NCBI RefSeq assembly: GCF_025151045.1
Contig: NZ_CP102285.1
Coordinates: 2,604,001 to 2,668,000 of the forward strand
Length of the DNA stretch: 64,000 nt
Direction of reading: 5' to 3'
From: Parabacteroides johnsonii DSM 18315
Lineage (GTDB): Bacteria; Bacteroidota; Bacteroidia; Bacteroidales; Tannerellaceae
Every line of letters begins with the position of its first letter. Position 1 is the first letter of the stretch. Below the pieces are notes generated by a model. That model saw only the letters and a list, made by a program, of their open reading frames with translations. It was not told the DNA's origin and made no database searches. A program made the position numbers and the translations under genes. Below are positions 8,929 through 16,984 of the stretch, piece after piece.

Positions 8929-8939
8929 GTCCTCCGGGC

Positions 8940-9529
8940 TTACAATTCGCCGGGGCGTTCGTCTCCTCCGCCTCCGGCAGGAGGGGTCGGCGTGATGTCG
9001 CCCTTACCTGTGCTCCCCCCTTCCCGGCGCCGAGGCGATGGGAAGTGACGGCCCGGTAATGATCCAGACGAGTGTTCCAATACGTGATCAGTTCGGCATA
9101 TTTCTCGTCGCCATTAATCAGGCAACGTGCATTGAGATGCTTGACCACATCTGCATAAGCCGCATCGCAGATCGGACGCGTTTGGGCAGTCACCTGTTTT
9201 TTCACCTGTTCCGTCCGTTCGCCCGTGCGTCCCGAACTCAATGAGGCGCAAAGGTCGTTCGCCTTTTTCAAAGCATCGATCCAACTGGAGAGTTTTAGCT
9301 TTTCAACATCATCCTTGTACTTGTCAGACTGCAGTTCCTGCAGGAAATTATCCATCATCCCCGTCTGGTCGTCATACGCACGCGCCTGTCCTCCCTGGAA
9401 GGCAGACACCAACGGGTCCATGTGGGCACCGACAGCCTTGATGAGCGGGTCATAATGTCGCTGGGTGGTCAGGATCTGTTCGATGATACCGATATGGAAA
9501 TCGTCGCGATCCGCATCCGCAGCGTTCAT
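8940..9529 (-). pseudogene. DUF6261-family gene, N-terminally truncated and frameshifted at a G tract
   Basis: The frame from ATG 9529 begins NAADADRDDFHIGI, which in this family normally lies some 60 residues in, so the N-terminus seems lost. It continues through helical DUF6261-like sequence to TYWNTRLDHYRAV. After a run of six G (plus-strand C at 9015-9020) the open frame turns into basic, low-quality sequence running to 8831 across the terminator and into the neighbouring gene. One extra G would restore GSTGKGDITPTPPAGGG and a stop at 8940-8942, just before the shared terminator. The family's function is unknown. It may be a decaying paralogue, a slippage site, or a sequencing error. Confidence 0.6.
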
Positions 9530-9568
9530 TTGAGGGGTTATGGCGCTCTGTTAACTATTTGACAGGGG

Positions 9569-9598
9569 CAAAGATAGCCTTTTATATAGATCGGCAAC
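9569..9598 (-). promoter_or_regulatory. Minus-strand promoter for the DUF6261 gene
   Basis: Read on the minus strand: TTG, 19-bp spacer, TATCTTTG (plus-strand CAAAGATA at 9569-9576), about 40 nt before the ATG at 9529. Confidence 0.6.
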
Positions 9599-9630
9599 CA
9601 TTTTACGGCGATAAAATCAAAAATCATCCG

Positions 9631-9638
9631 TACATTTG
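9631..9638 (+). promoter_or_regulatory. -7 box TACATTTG for the glycosyltransferase
   Basis: Lies 26 nt upstream of the ATG at 9664. It rules out the longer in-frame start at 9559, which would place the promoter inside the gene. Confidence 0.6.
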
Positions 9639-9663
9639 CACTACCAAAGACAATATAATATCG

Positions 9664-10845
9664 ATGAGCGAAAATTTACTTACATTCTCTACCCTTGAAC
9701 TACTCCTGGCAGGAATTACAGGTGTGTTGTTTATCATACAAATACTTTATTATCTGGTTACATATGCACGCCCGTTACGTGCCGCAAAGACAGCCGAAAG
9801 CACGGAACAGGCTACGGTGGACAAAGAAGCCCAACCAGTCTCTGTCATTGTTTATGCTCACGGCGAACCAGAAGATTTACGCAATAACCTGCCGGTATTG
9901 CTGAACCAGGATTATCCGGATTATGAGGTCATTGTTGTCAACGATGGTTCCGATGCCGACAGTGAAGACATTTTGAAACTATTTTCAAATGAATACAAGA
10001 ACCTCTATTATACATACGTGCCTGTAGACACTCAATACCTGAGCCATAAAAAACTTGCGCTCACTATGGGGATCAAGGCTGCCCGACATGACATCCTCCT
10101 TTTCACCGAAGCAGACTGCCGTCCGATCAGTCCTAAATGGATCAAGGCAATGGTCAATTCCTACAATACCGAAACAGATATTGTTTTAGGTTTTTGCGCG
10201 TATCGCCATACAAAAGGGTTCCTACACAAGCTCATTGCTTATGATAACCTGACCAATGGGTTACAAATGATATCTTCGGCCCTCTCCCATCATCCTTTCA
10301 CCGGAAACGGTCGGAACCTTTCCTATCGCAAGAAACTATTCTTTGACCACAAAGGTTACTCCAAGTCCCTCAACCTTCATGCCGGAGCAGATGATCTGTT
10401 CATCAACGAAGTCTCGAATTCCACCAATACACAAGTACAACTCTCGTCTGATTCCATCATCGAGATGAACAAAATAGAGGATTCCGGAACCTGGAGAGAA
10501 ATGAAAGCCTCCCGCTCCGCCACCAAACGTTTTTACAAAGGATGTTCCTTAACTTTTTACCGGATGGAAATCGTCAGTTATCTATTTTTCGGAATTGCGG
10601 CAATTTCCACCTTCATCGCCGGGCTTTTAGGAAACTGGCTACTTTCGATACTGGCAGGATTACTTTTGATCTTCCGGTTCACAGTCAAAGCGTTCGTTTA
10701 TAAAAAATCAGCTCTACTCCTGCAACAAAACCCGTTGACCGTCTGGCTTCCCTTGCTGGAAATCGCTCAACCGGCCTATGACATATATGTCCGTATCTAC
10801 AGAATGTTCAACGGGAAAAAAGATTTTACCAATAATGTAGCATAA
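9664..10845 (+). CDS. Membrane-anchored family 2 glycosyltransferase
   Basis: 393 residues. An N-terminal membrane helix (about 11-35) is followed by a GT-A domain starting at VSVIVYAHGEPEDLRNNLPVLLNQDYPDYEVIVVNDGS (motifs VSVIVYA and VVNDGSD), then FTEADCRP as the DxD-like metal/nucleotide site. The C-terminal region holds two or three membrane helices around FGIAAISTFIAGLLGNWLL. Such enzymes add sugars to envelope polysaccharides or lipids at the inner membrane. The acceptor is unknown and no polysaccharide cluster surrounds it. Confidence 0.85.
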   Translation: MSENLLTFSTLELLLAGITGVLFIIQILYYLVTYARPLRAAKTAESTEQATVDKEAQPVSVIVYAHGEPEDLRNNLPVLLNQDYPDYEVIVVNDGSDADSEDILKLFSNEYKNLYYTYVPVDTQYLSHKKLALTMGIKAARHDILLFTEADCRPISPKWIKAMVNSYNTETDIVLGFCAYRHTKGFLHKLIAYDNLTNGLQMISSALSHHPFTGNGRNLSYRKKLFFDHKGYSKSLNLHAGADDLFINEVSNSTNTQVQLSSDSIIEMNKIEDSGTWREMKASRSATKRFYKGCSLTFYRMEIVSYLFFGIAAISTFIAGLLGNWLLSILAGLLLIFRFTVKAFVYKKSALLLQQNPLTVWLPLLEIAQPAYDIYVRIYRMFNGKKDFTNNVA

Positions 10846-10852
10846 AACAATA

Positions 10853-10880
10853 TGCCAATCAGACAATATACCAATTGGCA
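10853..10880. terminator. Weak hairpin between converging genes
   Basis: TGCCAAT and ATTGGCA flank a 14-nt loop between the glycosyltransferase and the permease gene. There is no strong T tract on either side, so termination is only suggested. Confidence 0.35.
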
Positions 10881-10885
10881 CATTA

Positions 10886-12142
10886 TTATTCAAACCGAAT
10901 ACTTTTTGCCGGATGGATTTTAGTTATCAGATAAGAAGGTCCGAGCATCATTAACATAGCAGCGGTCAATGTACCGATGTTCAGCAAAACAATGGAAAAG
11001 ACGGTCAAGTCGATAGGAACCGCATCCAAATAATAAACGGACGGATCGAGCTTTACAACACGAAAATAAGATTGAACGAGGCAAAGTACGATTCCGATCA
11101 AATTGCCCCATATCATCCCTTTTCCAATCAGAAAAAAGGATATATAGAGGAATATCTTGCGGATACTGGTGTTATTTTCACCCAAAGCTTTCAAAATACC
11201 GATCATGTTCGTCCGTTCCAAAATAATAATCAACAGCCCCGAAATCATGGTGAAGCCGGCAACGGCCAGGATCAGTACCAAGATCACCACCACGTTGATA
11301 TCCTGCACCTCCAGCCAGTCGAATATCATCGGATTCAGTTCTTTGATGGAGCGGGTATAATATGTGTTGCCATTCCGGTCCTGCTTCTCGGCAATATCAA
11401 AATACAAATCTTCGGCAATCCGGTCCAAATGATCATAATCAGCCACTTGCAATTCCAAACCGCTCACCTCGTCGGGTGCCCAACCATTCAAGCGGCGTAT
11501 CTGACGGATATCAGCTATCACAAACAGCTTGTCATAATCGACAAAACCCGTTTCATAAATACCTGTTATATGGAATTTACGGGCACGCACTTCATCCTGC
11601 ACAAAATAAGTTAAAAAGGAATCACCCACTTTCAGGCCCAACAGATTAGCCAGATAACGGGAGATCAACACATCCGTAGACGCCTTATCGGTAGGAAGGG
11701 TGAACAGTTCACCCTCTTTCAAATTATTACGGAAAAAAGTCCAGTCGTAGTTCTCATCTACTCCTTTCAGGACAATCCCCTGAAAGTCGGTATCTGTTTT
11801 CAGGATTCCCGGCTTCGTAGCAAAAGCCTCCACATGCGTAATGCCCGGAAAAGCTTTCAAGTAATCCAGCAACGAGTCGCTTACAGCAATCGGAGTCGAT
11901 TCATAGGAAGCATTATTATCGAAGTTCGTGATCTGGATATGAGAGCCGAAACCGATCACCTTATTCCGGATCTCCTTCTTAAAACCAATGACTATAGCCA
12001 CCGAAAGGATCATGACAGCCAGTCCCAAGGCTATTCCGATCATAGCAATACGAACAACAGGAGGAGTAGCCTGCCGGTTTCCCTCTTTGCTGAAATAGAT
12101 ACGTTTTGCTATAAAATACTCTAGGCTCAAAGCAATAGACAA
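10886..12142 (-). CDS. LolC/LolE-like ABC transporter permease
   Basis: 418 residues of the FtsX/MacB permease class: one N-terminal membrane helix (about 30-55, MIGIALGLAVMILSVAIVIGF), a large periplasmic domain (about 60-270), then three helices (VVVILVLILAVAGFTMI, and two later). The conserved cytoplasmic loop ERTNMIGILKALGENNTSIRKIF is the FtsX core. The family pairs with LolD-type ATPases to move lipoproteins to the outer membrane. No ATPase gene is adjacent. It lies 75 bp downstream of the aminotransferase, same strand. Confidence 0.85.
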   Translation of the reverse strand: MSIALSLEYFIAKRIYFSKEGNRQATPPVVRIAMIGIALGLAVMILSVAIVIGFKKEIRNKVIGFGSHIQITNFDNNASYESTPIAVSDSLLDYLKAFPGITHVEAFATKPGILKTDTDFQGIVLKGVDENYDWTFFRNNLKEGELFTLPTDKASTDVLISRYLANLLGLKVGDSFLTYFVQDEVRARKFHITGIYETGFVDYDKLFVIADIRQIRRLNGWAPDEVSGLELQVADYDHLDRIAEDLYFDIAEKQDRNGNTYYTRSIKELNPMIFDWLEVQDINVVVILVLILAVAGFTMISGLLIIILERTNMIGILKALGENNTSIRKIFLYISFFLIGKGMIWGNLIGIVLCLVQSYFRVVKLDPSVYYLDAVPIDLTVFSIVLLNIGTLTAAMLMMLGPSYLITKIHPAKSIRFE

Positions 12143-12217
12143 TTAACTATTGACAACTGACAATTTTGGATTGACAGGTTTTAATTGTCAATTATTCATT
12201 GTCAATTATCAATTCAT
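12143..12217. repeat. TTGTCAATT-type spacer repeats
   Basis: The short gap is packed with variants of TTGACAA and TTGTCAATTAT in both orientations, so it can fold on itself. A similar block lies at 62728-62760. It looks like an expanded intergenic simple repeat. Confidence 0.6.
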
Positions 12218-13417
12218 TTATACTGTTTTCCCCGGATATGCCTCCAGCGCCTTCTGAAGCACCACGAGTGCCTGCGCCAGGTCTTCTTTTTTCAGAACGT
12301 AAGCCATACGGACTTCATTCTTCCCCAGCCCCGGGGTCGTATAGAAACCGGAAGCCGGGGCCATCATAACCGTCTGCCCTTCATATTCGAAATCACTCAA
12401 GCACCAGGCACAGAACCTATCAGCATCATCCACCGGTAATTTGGCTACCGTATAGAAAGCTCCCATCGGAATCGGAGAATACACCCCCGGAATACGATTC
12501 AAGCCGTCGATCAAACATTTACGCCGTTCGACATATTCATCATACGTCTCACGGGCATATTCTTCGGAAGCATCCAAAGAAGCCTCGGCTGCAATCTGAC
12601 CAATCAGCGGCGGACTCAAACGGGCTTGACAAAACTTCATAACGGCATTGCGGACCTCGGCATTCTTTGTGATCAGCGCACCGATACGGATACCACATTC
12701 CGAATAACGCTTCGACACCGAGTCGATCAGCACAACATTTTGTTCGATCCCTTCCAAATGACAAGCGGAAATATAGGGTGAACCGGTGTATATAAACTCA
12801 CGATACACCTCATCCGAGAACAGATAAAGATCATATTTCTTTACGATATCCCGTATCTGGTTCATTTCACGGCGAGAATATAAATACCCGGTCGGATTAT
12901 TGGGGTTACAGATCAAGATCGCTTTAGTACGCTCATTGATCAACTCTTCGAATTTTTCTACTTTCGGCAGAGAAAAACCTTCCTCGATCGTCGTCGTTAC
13001 CGTACGGATCACCGCCCCCGCCGAAATGGCAAAGGCCATATAGTTGGCATAGGCTGGCTCAGGCACGATAATTTCATCACCCGGATTCAGACAACTCAGG
13101 AAAGCGAACAATACGGCTTCCGAACCACCAGTCGTAATGATAATATCATCCGCCGCCAGATTTATATCATACTTCTTATAATATCCTACTAATTTTTCAC
13201 GATAGCTACGATATCCCTGACTGGGACTGTATTCCAACACCGACCGATCGATCGTCCGGATCGCATCCAATGCCGCTTGCGGGGTAGGCAGGTCAGGTTG
13301 ACCGATATTCAAGTGATAGACATGAACACCTCTCTGTTTGGCAGCATCAGCCAACGGGGCAAGTTTCCGAATTGGGGAAGCCGGCATATCGACTCCTCGT
13401 TGTGAAATATTAGGCAT
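12218..13417 (-). CDS. Pyridoxal-phosphate aminotransferase, class I (aspartate-type)
   Basis: 399 residues, fold-type I. Motifs: LNIGQPDLPTP near the N-terminus, TTGGSEA cofactor phosphate loop, NPNNPTG with the substrate-binding Asn, SDEVYREF, and the PLP-binding lysine in SVSKRYSECGIRIG. The C-terminus has the arginine-containing VRMAYVLKKEDL. The subgroup most resembles aspartate/aromatic aminotransferases, but exact specificity cannot be read. It is probably transcribed with the LolC/E-like gene. Confidence 0.9.
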   Translation of the reverse strand: MPNISQRGVDMPASPIRKLAPLADAAKQRGVHVYHLNIGQPDLPTPQAALDAIRTIDRSVLEYSPSQGYRSYREKLVGYYKKYDINLAADDIIITTGGSEAVLFAFLSCLNPGDEIIVPEPAYANYMAFAISAGAVIRTVTTTIEEGFSLPKVEKFEELINERTKAILICNPNNPTGYLYSRREMNQIRDIVKKYDLYLFSDEVYREFIYTGSPYISACHLEGIEQNVVLIDSVSKRYSECGIRIGALITKNAEVRNAVMKFCQARLSPPLIGQIAAEASLDASEEYARETYDEYVERRKCLIDGLNRIPGVYSPIPMGAFYTVAKLPVDDADRFCAWCLSDFEYEGQTVMMAPASGFYTTPGLGKNEVRMAYVLKKEDLAQALVVLQKALEAYPGKTV

Positions 13418-13446
13418 TACTATTACGGTTTGTTTTTAGAATGAGG

Positions 13447-13454
13447 CAAAGGTA
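13447..13454 (-). promoter_or_regulatory. Minus-strand -7 box TACCTTTG for the aminotransferase
   Basis: Plus-strand CAAAGGTA, 30 nt before the ATG at 13417. It abuts the heptamer repeat, which therefore covers the -33 region. Confidence 0.55.
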
Positions 13455-13462
13455 TACATTTT

Positions 13463-13556
13463 AGTTGAAAGTTGAAAGTTGAAAGTTGAAAGTTGAGAGT
13501 TGAAAGTTGAGAGCGAAAATAACTTTCAACTTTCAACTCTCAACTTTCAACTCTTT
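13463..13556. repeat. GTTGAAA heptamer array forming a long hairpin
   Basis: The left arm (13463-13513) is six tandem copies of AGTTGAA/AGTTGAG. A short AT-rich loop and an inverted right arm (13522-13555, CTTTCAACTTTCAACTCTCA pattern) follow. It sits between the YitT gene's stop and the aminotransferase promoter, where it could also terminate YitT transcription. Confidence 0.85.
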
Positions 13557-14454
13557 AAATTCCCGGACGCGGTGAATCCTTACTTGCATGCATAGTCGAG
13601 ATAAAGGCATTCGGGTCGATTTCCTTCACTTCATCTTTCAGGCGGGGCAGGTCTTTACGTTCGGCAATGGTAAAGATGATCTCTTTTTCCTTTCCTTCAT
13701 ACATACCGCGACCATGCAGGAAAGTACCGCGCATCCCCATCTTTCCGACAATCAGTTCTTTTACCTCTTGCGTTTTCTTCGAAACGATAAACACCGCCCG
13801 GTTGGGATTCTCGGTCTGAAACATTTCCACCACTTTTCCGAATACGAAGATAGCAAACCAGGAGTACAAAGGCACCGCCCAATCCTGGAATACAAGCAAC
13901 CCCAACATCACCACAGTCGAGTCTATGACGATAATCATATTGCTTACCTTCAAATTAGAATTTTGGGCGATCACACGGGCCAACACATCCGTACCGGCAC
14001 TCGTACTCTGCGCACGGAACACACACGTCACTCCAAGTCCTAAAATTGCGCCACCATAAAAACAAGCAATAAAACTGTCATTCTCAACCAAAGGCTGATT
14101 GGCAAACAGATATGAAAAACTATCTGTAAAAATGGATATCAAGACAAAAGTCACAATTGTTTTCGGCCCCGATGCCAAACCAAGTTTTTTCATGGCCAAA
14201 AGTAACAAAGGCACATTAAAACAAAGAGCAGTCGCTCCCATCGGCAATCCTTCGGGCATAAAGGAGAAAAGCCCCTGCGTCACGTGGTGCAAAACAATCG
14301 ATATACCATACACCCCTCCCGGTACGATTTTATAAGGTGCAAGAAATAAACTGTAACTAAGTGCCTGTAAAAAAGCACCGATAACAATCAAAGTGTAGTC
14401 TGCTACATTTTTTCTCAGCGTGGTATTAGAAACCAGATTAAGCGGTTGTTCCAT
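13555..14454 (-). CDS. YitT-family membrane protein (DUF161/DUF2179)
   Basis: 299 residues. About five or six N-terminal membrane helices (VADYTLIVIGAFLQALSY, GVYGISIVLHHV, ATALCFNVPLLLL, FYGGAILGLGVTCVF) include the family motif APYKIVPGGVYGIS and RAQSTSAGTDVLARV. A cytoplasmic DUF2179 domain of the PII-like fold lies at about 215-295 (AVFIVSKKTQEVKELIV, LHGRGMYEGKEKEIIF). The transported substrate is unknown. The last codons overlap the edge of the heptamer hairpin. Confidence 0.88.
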   Translation of the reverse strand: MEQPLNLVSNTTLRKNVADYTLIVIGAFLQALSYSLFLAPYKIVPGGVYGISIVLHHVTQGLFSFMPEGLPMGATALCFNVPLLLLAMKKLGLASGPKTIVTFVLISIFTDSFSYLFANQPLVENDSFIACFYGGAILGLGVTCVFRAQSTSAGTDVLARVIAQNSNLKVSNMIIVIDSTVVMLGLLVFQDWAVPLYSWFAIFVFGKVVEMFQTENPNRAVFIVSKKTQEVKELIVGKMGMRGTFLHGRGMYEGKEKEIIFTIAERKDLPRLKDEVKEIDPNAFISTMHASKDSPRPGI

Positions 14455-14505
14455 GTTTGCGTTGCTGTTCGATTTTTGTGTTGTTCATTATTTGTTAAAA
14501 CAGCG

Positions 14506-14513
14506 CAAAGATA
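14506..14513 (-). promoter_or_regulatory. Minus-strand -7 box TATCTTTG for the YitT gene
   Basis: Plus-strand CAAAGATA, about 52 nt upstream of the ATG at 14454, right after the terminator of the preceding gene. Confidence 0.6.
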
Positions 14514-14554
14514 GATAAAAAAGAAGAGATTGTACACATAAAGCATACAATCTC
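14514..14554 (-). terminator. Terminator of the small secreted protein gene
   Basis: A 9-bp perfect stem, GAGATTGTA (14526-14534) with TACAATCTC (14546-14554), followed on the minus strand by TTCTTCTTTTTTATC. Confidence 0.8.
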
Positions 14555-14591
14555 TCCCGCTATCAAAAATAACCTGATTCAGATTGAATTA

Positions 14592-14948
14592 TCAGAAATT
14601 CAAAGTGCGGTTATTGTTATTTGTCACATTCAACAGAACCACATATTTGCGATACTGTTCCGGTGTAAGAACCTTCTTCATCAACTTCAGATTTCCATAA
14701 ACAGCCTGACGCATCTTTTTGTCACGCATTTTTTCACTTGCCCGGAGACTTTCTCCCTGCATATCCAGAAAATACTCGTTGATATTTGCTACTTCATTGG
14801 CCTGATAAGAGGACAACTGCAAATAGTTGCTCAATTTTTCAAAGTTAATAGCAAACGGTTCTTTACTTACATTGTTACGGTTCTCGCGTGCAAAACCCAT
14901 TGTTGCACATAATAAAACGGCTGCAACAGCCATACCTAAACGTCTCAT
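14592..14948 (-). CDS. Small secreted protein of unknown function
   Basis: 118 residues. The N-terminus MRRLGMAVAAVLLCATMGFARE is a signal peptide, so the mature part (about 97 residues) is in the periplasm or outside. It is mostly helical and charged. The stretch KVLTPEQYRKYVVLLNVT resembles the LTxxQ motifs of CpxP/Spy-like periplasmic chaperones, but only one such motif is visible, so this is a weak hint. It ends NNNNRTLNF. It has its own promoter and terminator. Confidence 0.7.
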   Translation of the reverse strand: MRRLGMAVAAVLLCATMGFARENRNNVSKEPFAINFEKLSNYLQLSSYQANEVANINEYFLDMQGESLRASEKMRDKKMRQAVYGNLKLMKKVLTPEQYRKYVVLLNVTNNNNRTLNF

Positions 14949-15258
14949 AATACCTAAACATTAAATTGTTAAACCTAAACACAGGGGCCATCTGCCCCTT
15001 TCTTTTTACCTTTTATCTTTTCGTTACTACAAATATAACAATATGTTTTATAACATTGTTCTTGAATATACTCAAATATTGTTAACGATTAGCAAATTGG
15101 ATATTGTTTAACAATTAAGAAATCTTTTTGAAGTACAAATGCAATATTTACTACAAATAAGATACCATATTCTTTATTAATAGACCAAATTAATAAATGC
15201 TCCGGCATTAATGTCGAAAACTCCGTTATGGCTACTTGCAAACCAGACGACCTTCTAT
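14949..15258. other. 310-bp AT-rich spacer with a structured 5' leader
   Basis: On the minus strand a -7 box TATATTTG (plus-strand 15030-15037) would give a leader of about 75 nt. The leader contains a hairpin AGGGGC/GCCCCT (14983-15000) preceded by AAAAAGAAA, resembling the hairpin before lysA. The rest (15040-15258) is AT-rich; I see nothing coding in it. Confidence 0.5.
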
Positions 15259-15792
15259 TTACAGAGCCAGCCTGGGTTGGGACTCCAATTCAAGCAAGAA
15301 CTTTTTAGCCGAAAGCCCGCCGCCGTAACCTGTCAGCGAACGATCACTGCCGATCACCCGATGACAGGGTGCGAATATCGATATGGAATTTGCGCCGTTG
15401 GCATTGGCAACCGCACGGACAGCTTTGGGCATACCGATACGCAAGGCCATTTCTCCATAAGAGACCGTCTTTCCGAAAGGTATTTTCAACAGTTCGTTCC
15501 ACACAGCCTTTTGAAAGTCCGTACCAACGAAAAGAAGCGGCAGATCGAACTCTTTACGCTTTCCGGCAAAAAACTCGTCGAGTTGCCTTGCTGCTTTCTC
15601 AATTACTTCCGATGTGCCAACCTCGAATTCGGCACACAGCATCCGTTTCAACCGCCGGTCTACATGATCGCGATGTTTTTCCACCTGCCAGTCACATAAG
15701 CAGAGTTTATCACCAAACGAACCGAGCAACAGCAGGCCGCAAGGCGATTCGTAATGTTGTACCTTAATACTATTGTTTTTCTCTTTCTTCAT
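15259..15792 (-). CDS. ogt: Methylated-DNA--protein-cysteine methyltransferase
   Basis: 177 residues. Repairs O6-alkylguanine by moving the alkyl group to its own cysteine. The active site FAPCHRVIGSDRSLTGYGGG contains PCHRV with the acceptor Cys and the downstream GYGGG loop. The helix-turn-helix DNA-binding part is FQKAVWNELLKIPFGKTVSYGEMA with RAVANANGAN. The N-terminal ribonuclease-like domain is present. It lacks the Ada AraC/AdaA domains. It is third gene of the ABC-F/MFS/ogt operon, 7 bp after the MFS gene. Confidence 0.95.
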   Translation of the reverse strand: MKKEKNNSIKVQHYESPCGLLLLGSFGDKLCLCDWQVEKHRDHVDRRLKRMLCAEFEVGTSEVIEKAARQLDEFFAGKRKEFDLPLLFVGTDFQKAVWNELLKIPFGKTVSYGEMALRIGMPKAVRAVANANGANSISIFAPCHRVIGSDRSLTGYGGGLSAKKFLLELESQPRLAL

Positions 15793-15799
15793 AATAAAC

Positions 15800-16984
15800 T
15801 TATACTAATAATTTATGCTTCTCATACGAGGGCCTCACCCAACGCAGATAAACGCCAAGCGAAGCCAGGCAACAACCGGCTCCCACTCCATAGGCCACAG
15901 CCAATCCGGCACAGGAAGCGATAAAACCGGCCGAAAGCATTCCAATACCGACCCCAAAATCAAAAGAGGTCAGATAAGTAGAGGTCGCCGTACCGCGCAT
16001 ATTATGCGGAGCGACATTGACAAAGAGGCATTGGAAAGCCGGAACCCCTACTCCGTACCCGATGCCAATCATCAAGGCGCAGGCAAAGAAAACCCAAGAC
16101 TGGTGGACAGTCGCAAACACGGTAAACGTCACCAGCAAGCAGACCGAAGAGCAGACCGACACCCAATGTATCTTCCCATGATCGACCAATCTGCCGGAGA
16201 TCAGGCGCGACGTTCCTACTCCTATCGCCATATAAATAAAGAAATAGCCCGGATCGGCCACCTCTATTTCCTTTCCGTACAAAACAACAAAAGAGGTAAT
16301 CATCCCATAAGGAATAGCCACCAGGATATAAGCAAGCGCAGCCGGCAACGCCTTCACCAGGATAAAACGGTCGAGGGAAAAATGCGGCCGCGGCACCTTT
16401 TCCCGCTTCGGATAGCGGATCAGGCAAACCGAACCGACTCCGATCAAAGCCGCCGCCCAACCGATCGAGACAACCGGATGAAACCCGCCTTTCCCATAGA
16501 TGGCAACGGCCACCAACGGTGCCAGCGACATCGCCAGGTTGATCGTCAGACCGTAAAACCCCATTCCTTCGCCGCGCCGGGAGGAAGGGATCACATCGAT
16601 CGCAATCGTATTTCCGGCAACCGAAGTCAACCCCATAAAGCCACCCTGAATGAAACGGACAGCCATAATAGTCAGCATCGTCGTGGCGATCAGATATCCT
16701 CCGAACATGAAAGCAAAAACAAAGAAGGCGAAAAGGTATAACGGCTTACGCGAAAAACAATCCACTAAAAAACCCGAAAAAGGCCGGACACAGAGCAAGC
16801 CGATCGTATAGCTGGACAAAGCGATCCCCACACTCGCCGTATCGATTCCTAAAACTTCCACCAGATAGACCGGCATCGTCGGCATCAACATATAAAAAGA
16901 GAAGTTCATCAGGAAATAGGAAATACAGCATTGCACGAAATTCCGGTTCCACAATATGGGTTTATGATCTTCCATTTTATTCAC
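15800..16984 (-). CDS. Major facilitator superfamily transporter
   Basis: 394 residues with about 12 membrane helices. The conserved MFS loop between helices 2 and 3 reads GFLVDCFSRKPLY, and the equivalent in the second half is SGRLVDHGKIHW. RFIQGGFMGLTSVAGNTIAID matches helix 4-5 of drug/sugar exporters. The substrate is not readable; the subgroup looks like multidrug or arabinose-type efflux. Its start overlaps the stop of the ABC-F gene by 4 bp, so the two are translationally coupled. Confidence 0.88.
   Translation of the reverse strand: MNKMEDHKPILWNRNFVQCCISYFLMNFSFYMLMPTMPVYLVEVLGIDTASVGIALSSYTIGLLCVRPFSGFLVDCFSRKPLYLFAFFVFAFMFGGYLIATTMLTIMAVRFIQGGFMGLTSVAGNTIAIDVIPSSRRGEGMGFYGLTINLAMSLAPLVAVAIYGKGGFHPVVSIGWAAALIGVGSVCLIRYPKREKVPRPHFSLDRFILVKALPAALAYILVAIPYGMITSFVVLYGKEIEVADPGYFFIYMAIGVGTSRLISGRLVDHGKIHWVSVCSSVCLLVTFTVFATVHQSWVFFACALMIGIGYGVGVPAFQCLFVNVAPHNMRGTATSTYLTSFDFGVGIGMLSAGFIASCAGLAVAYGVGAGCCLASLGVYLRWVRPSYEKHKLLV

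Noticed and set aside
15815..16741. 308-aa plus-strand frame opposite the MFS gene
   Set aside because: Composition rich in Arg, His, Gln and Ser with no hydrophobic core; shadow of the minus-strand transporter.
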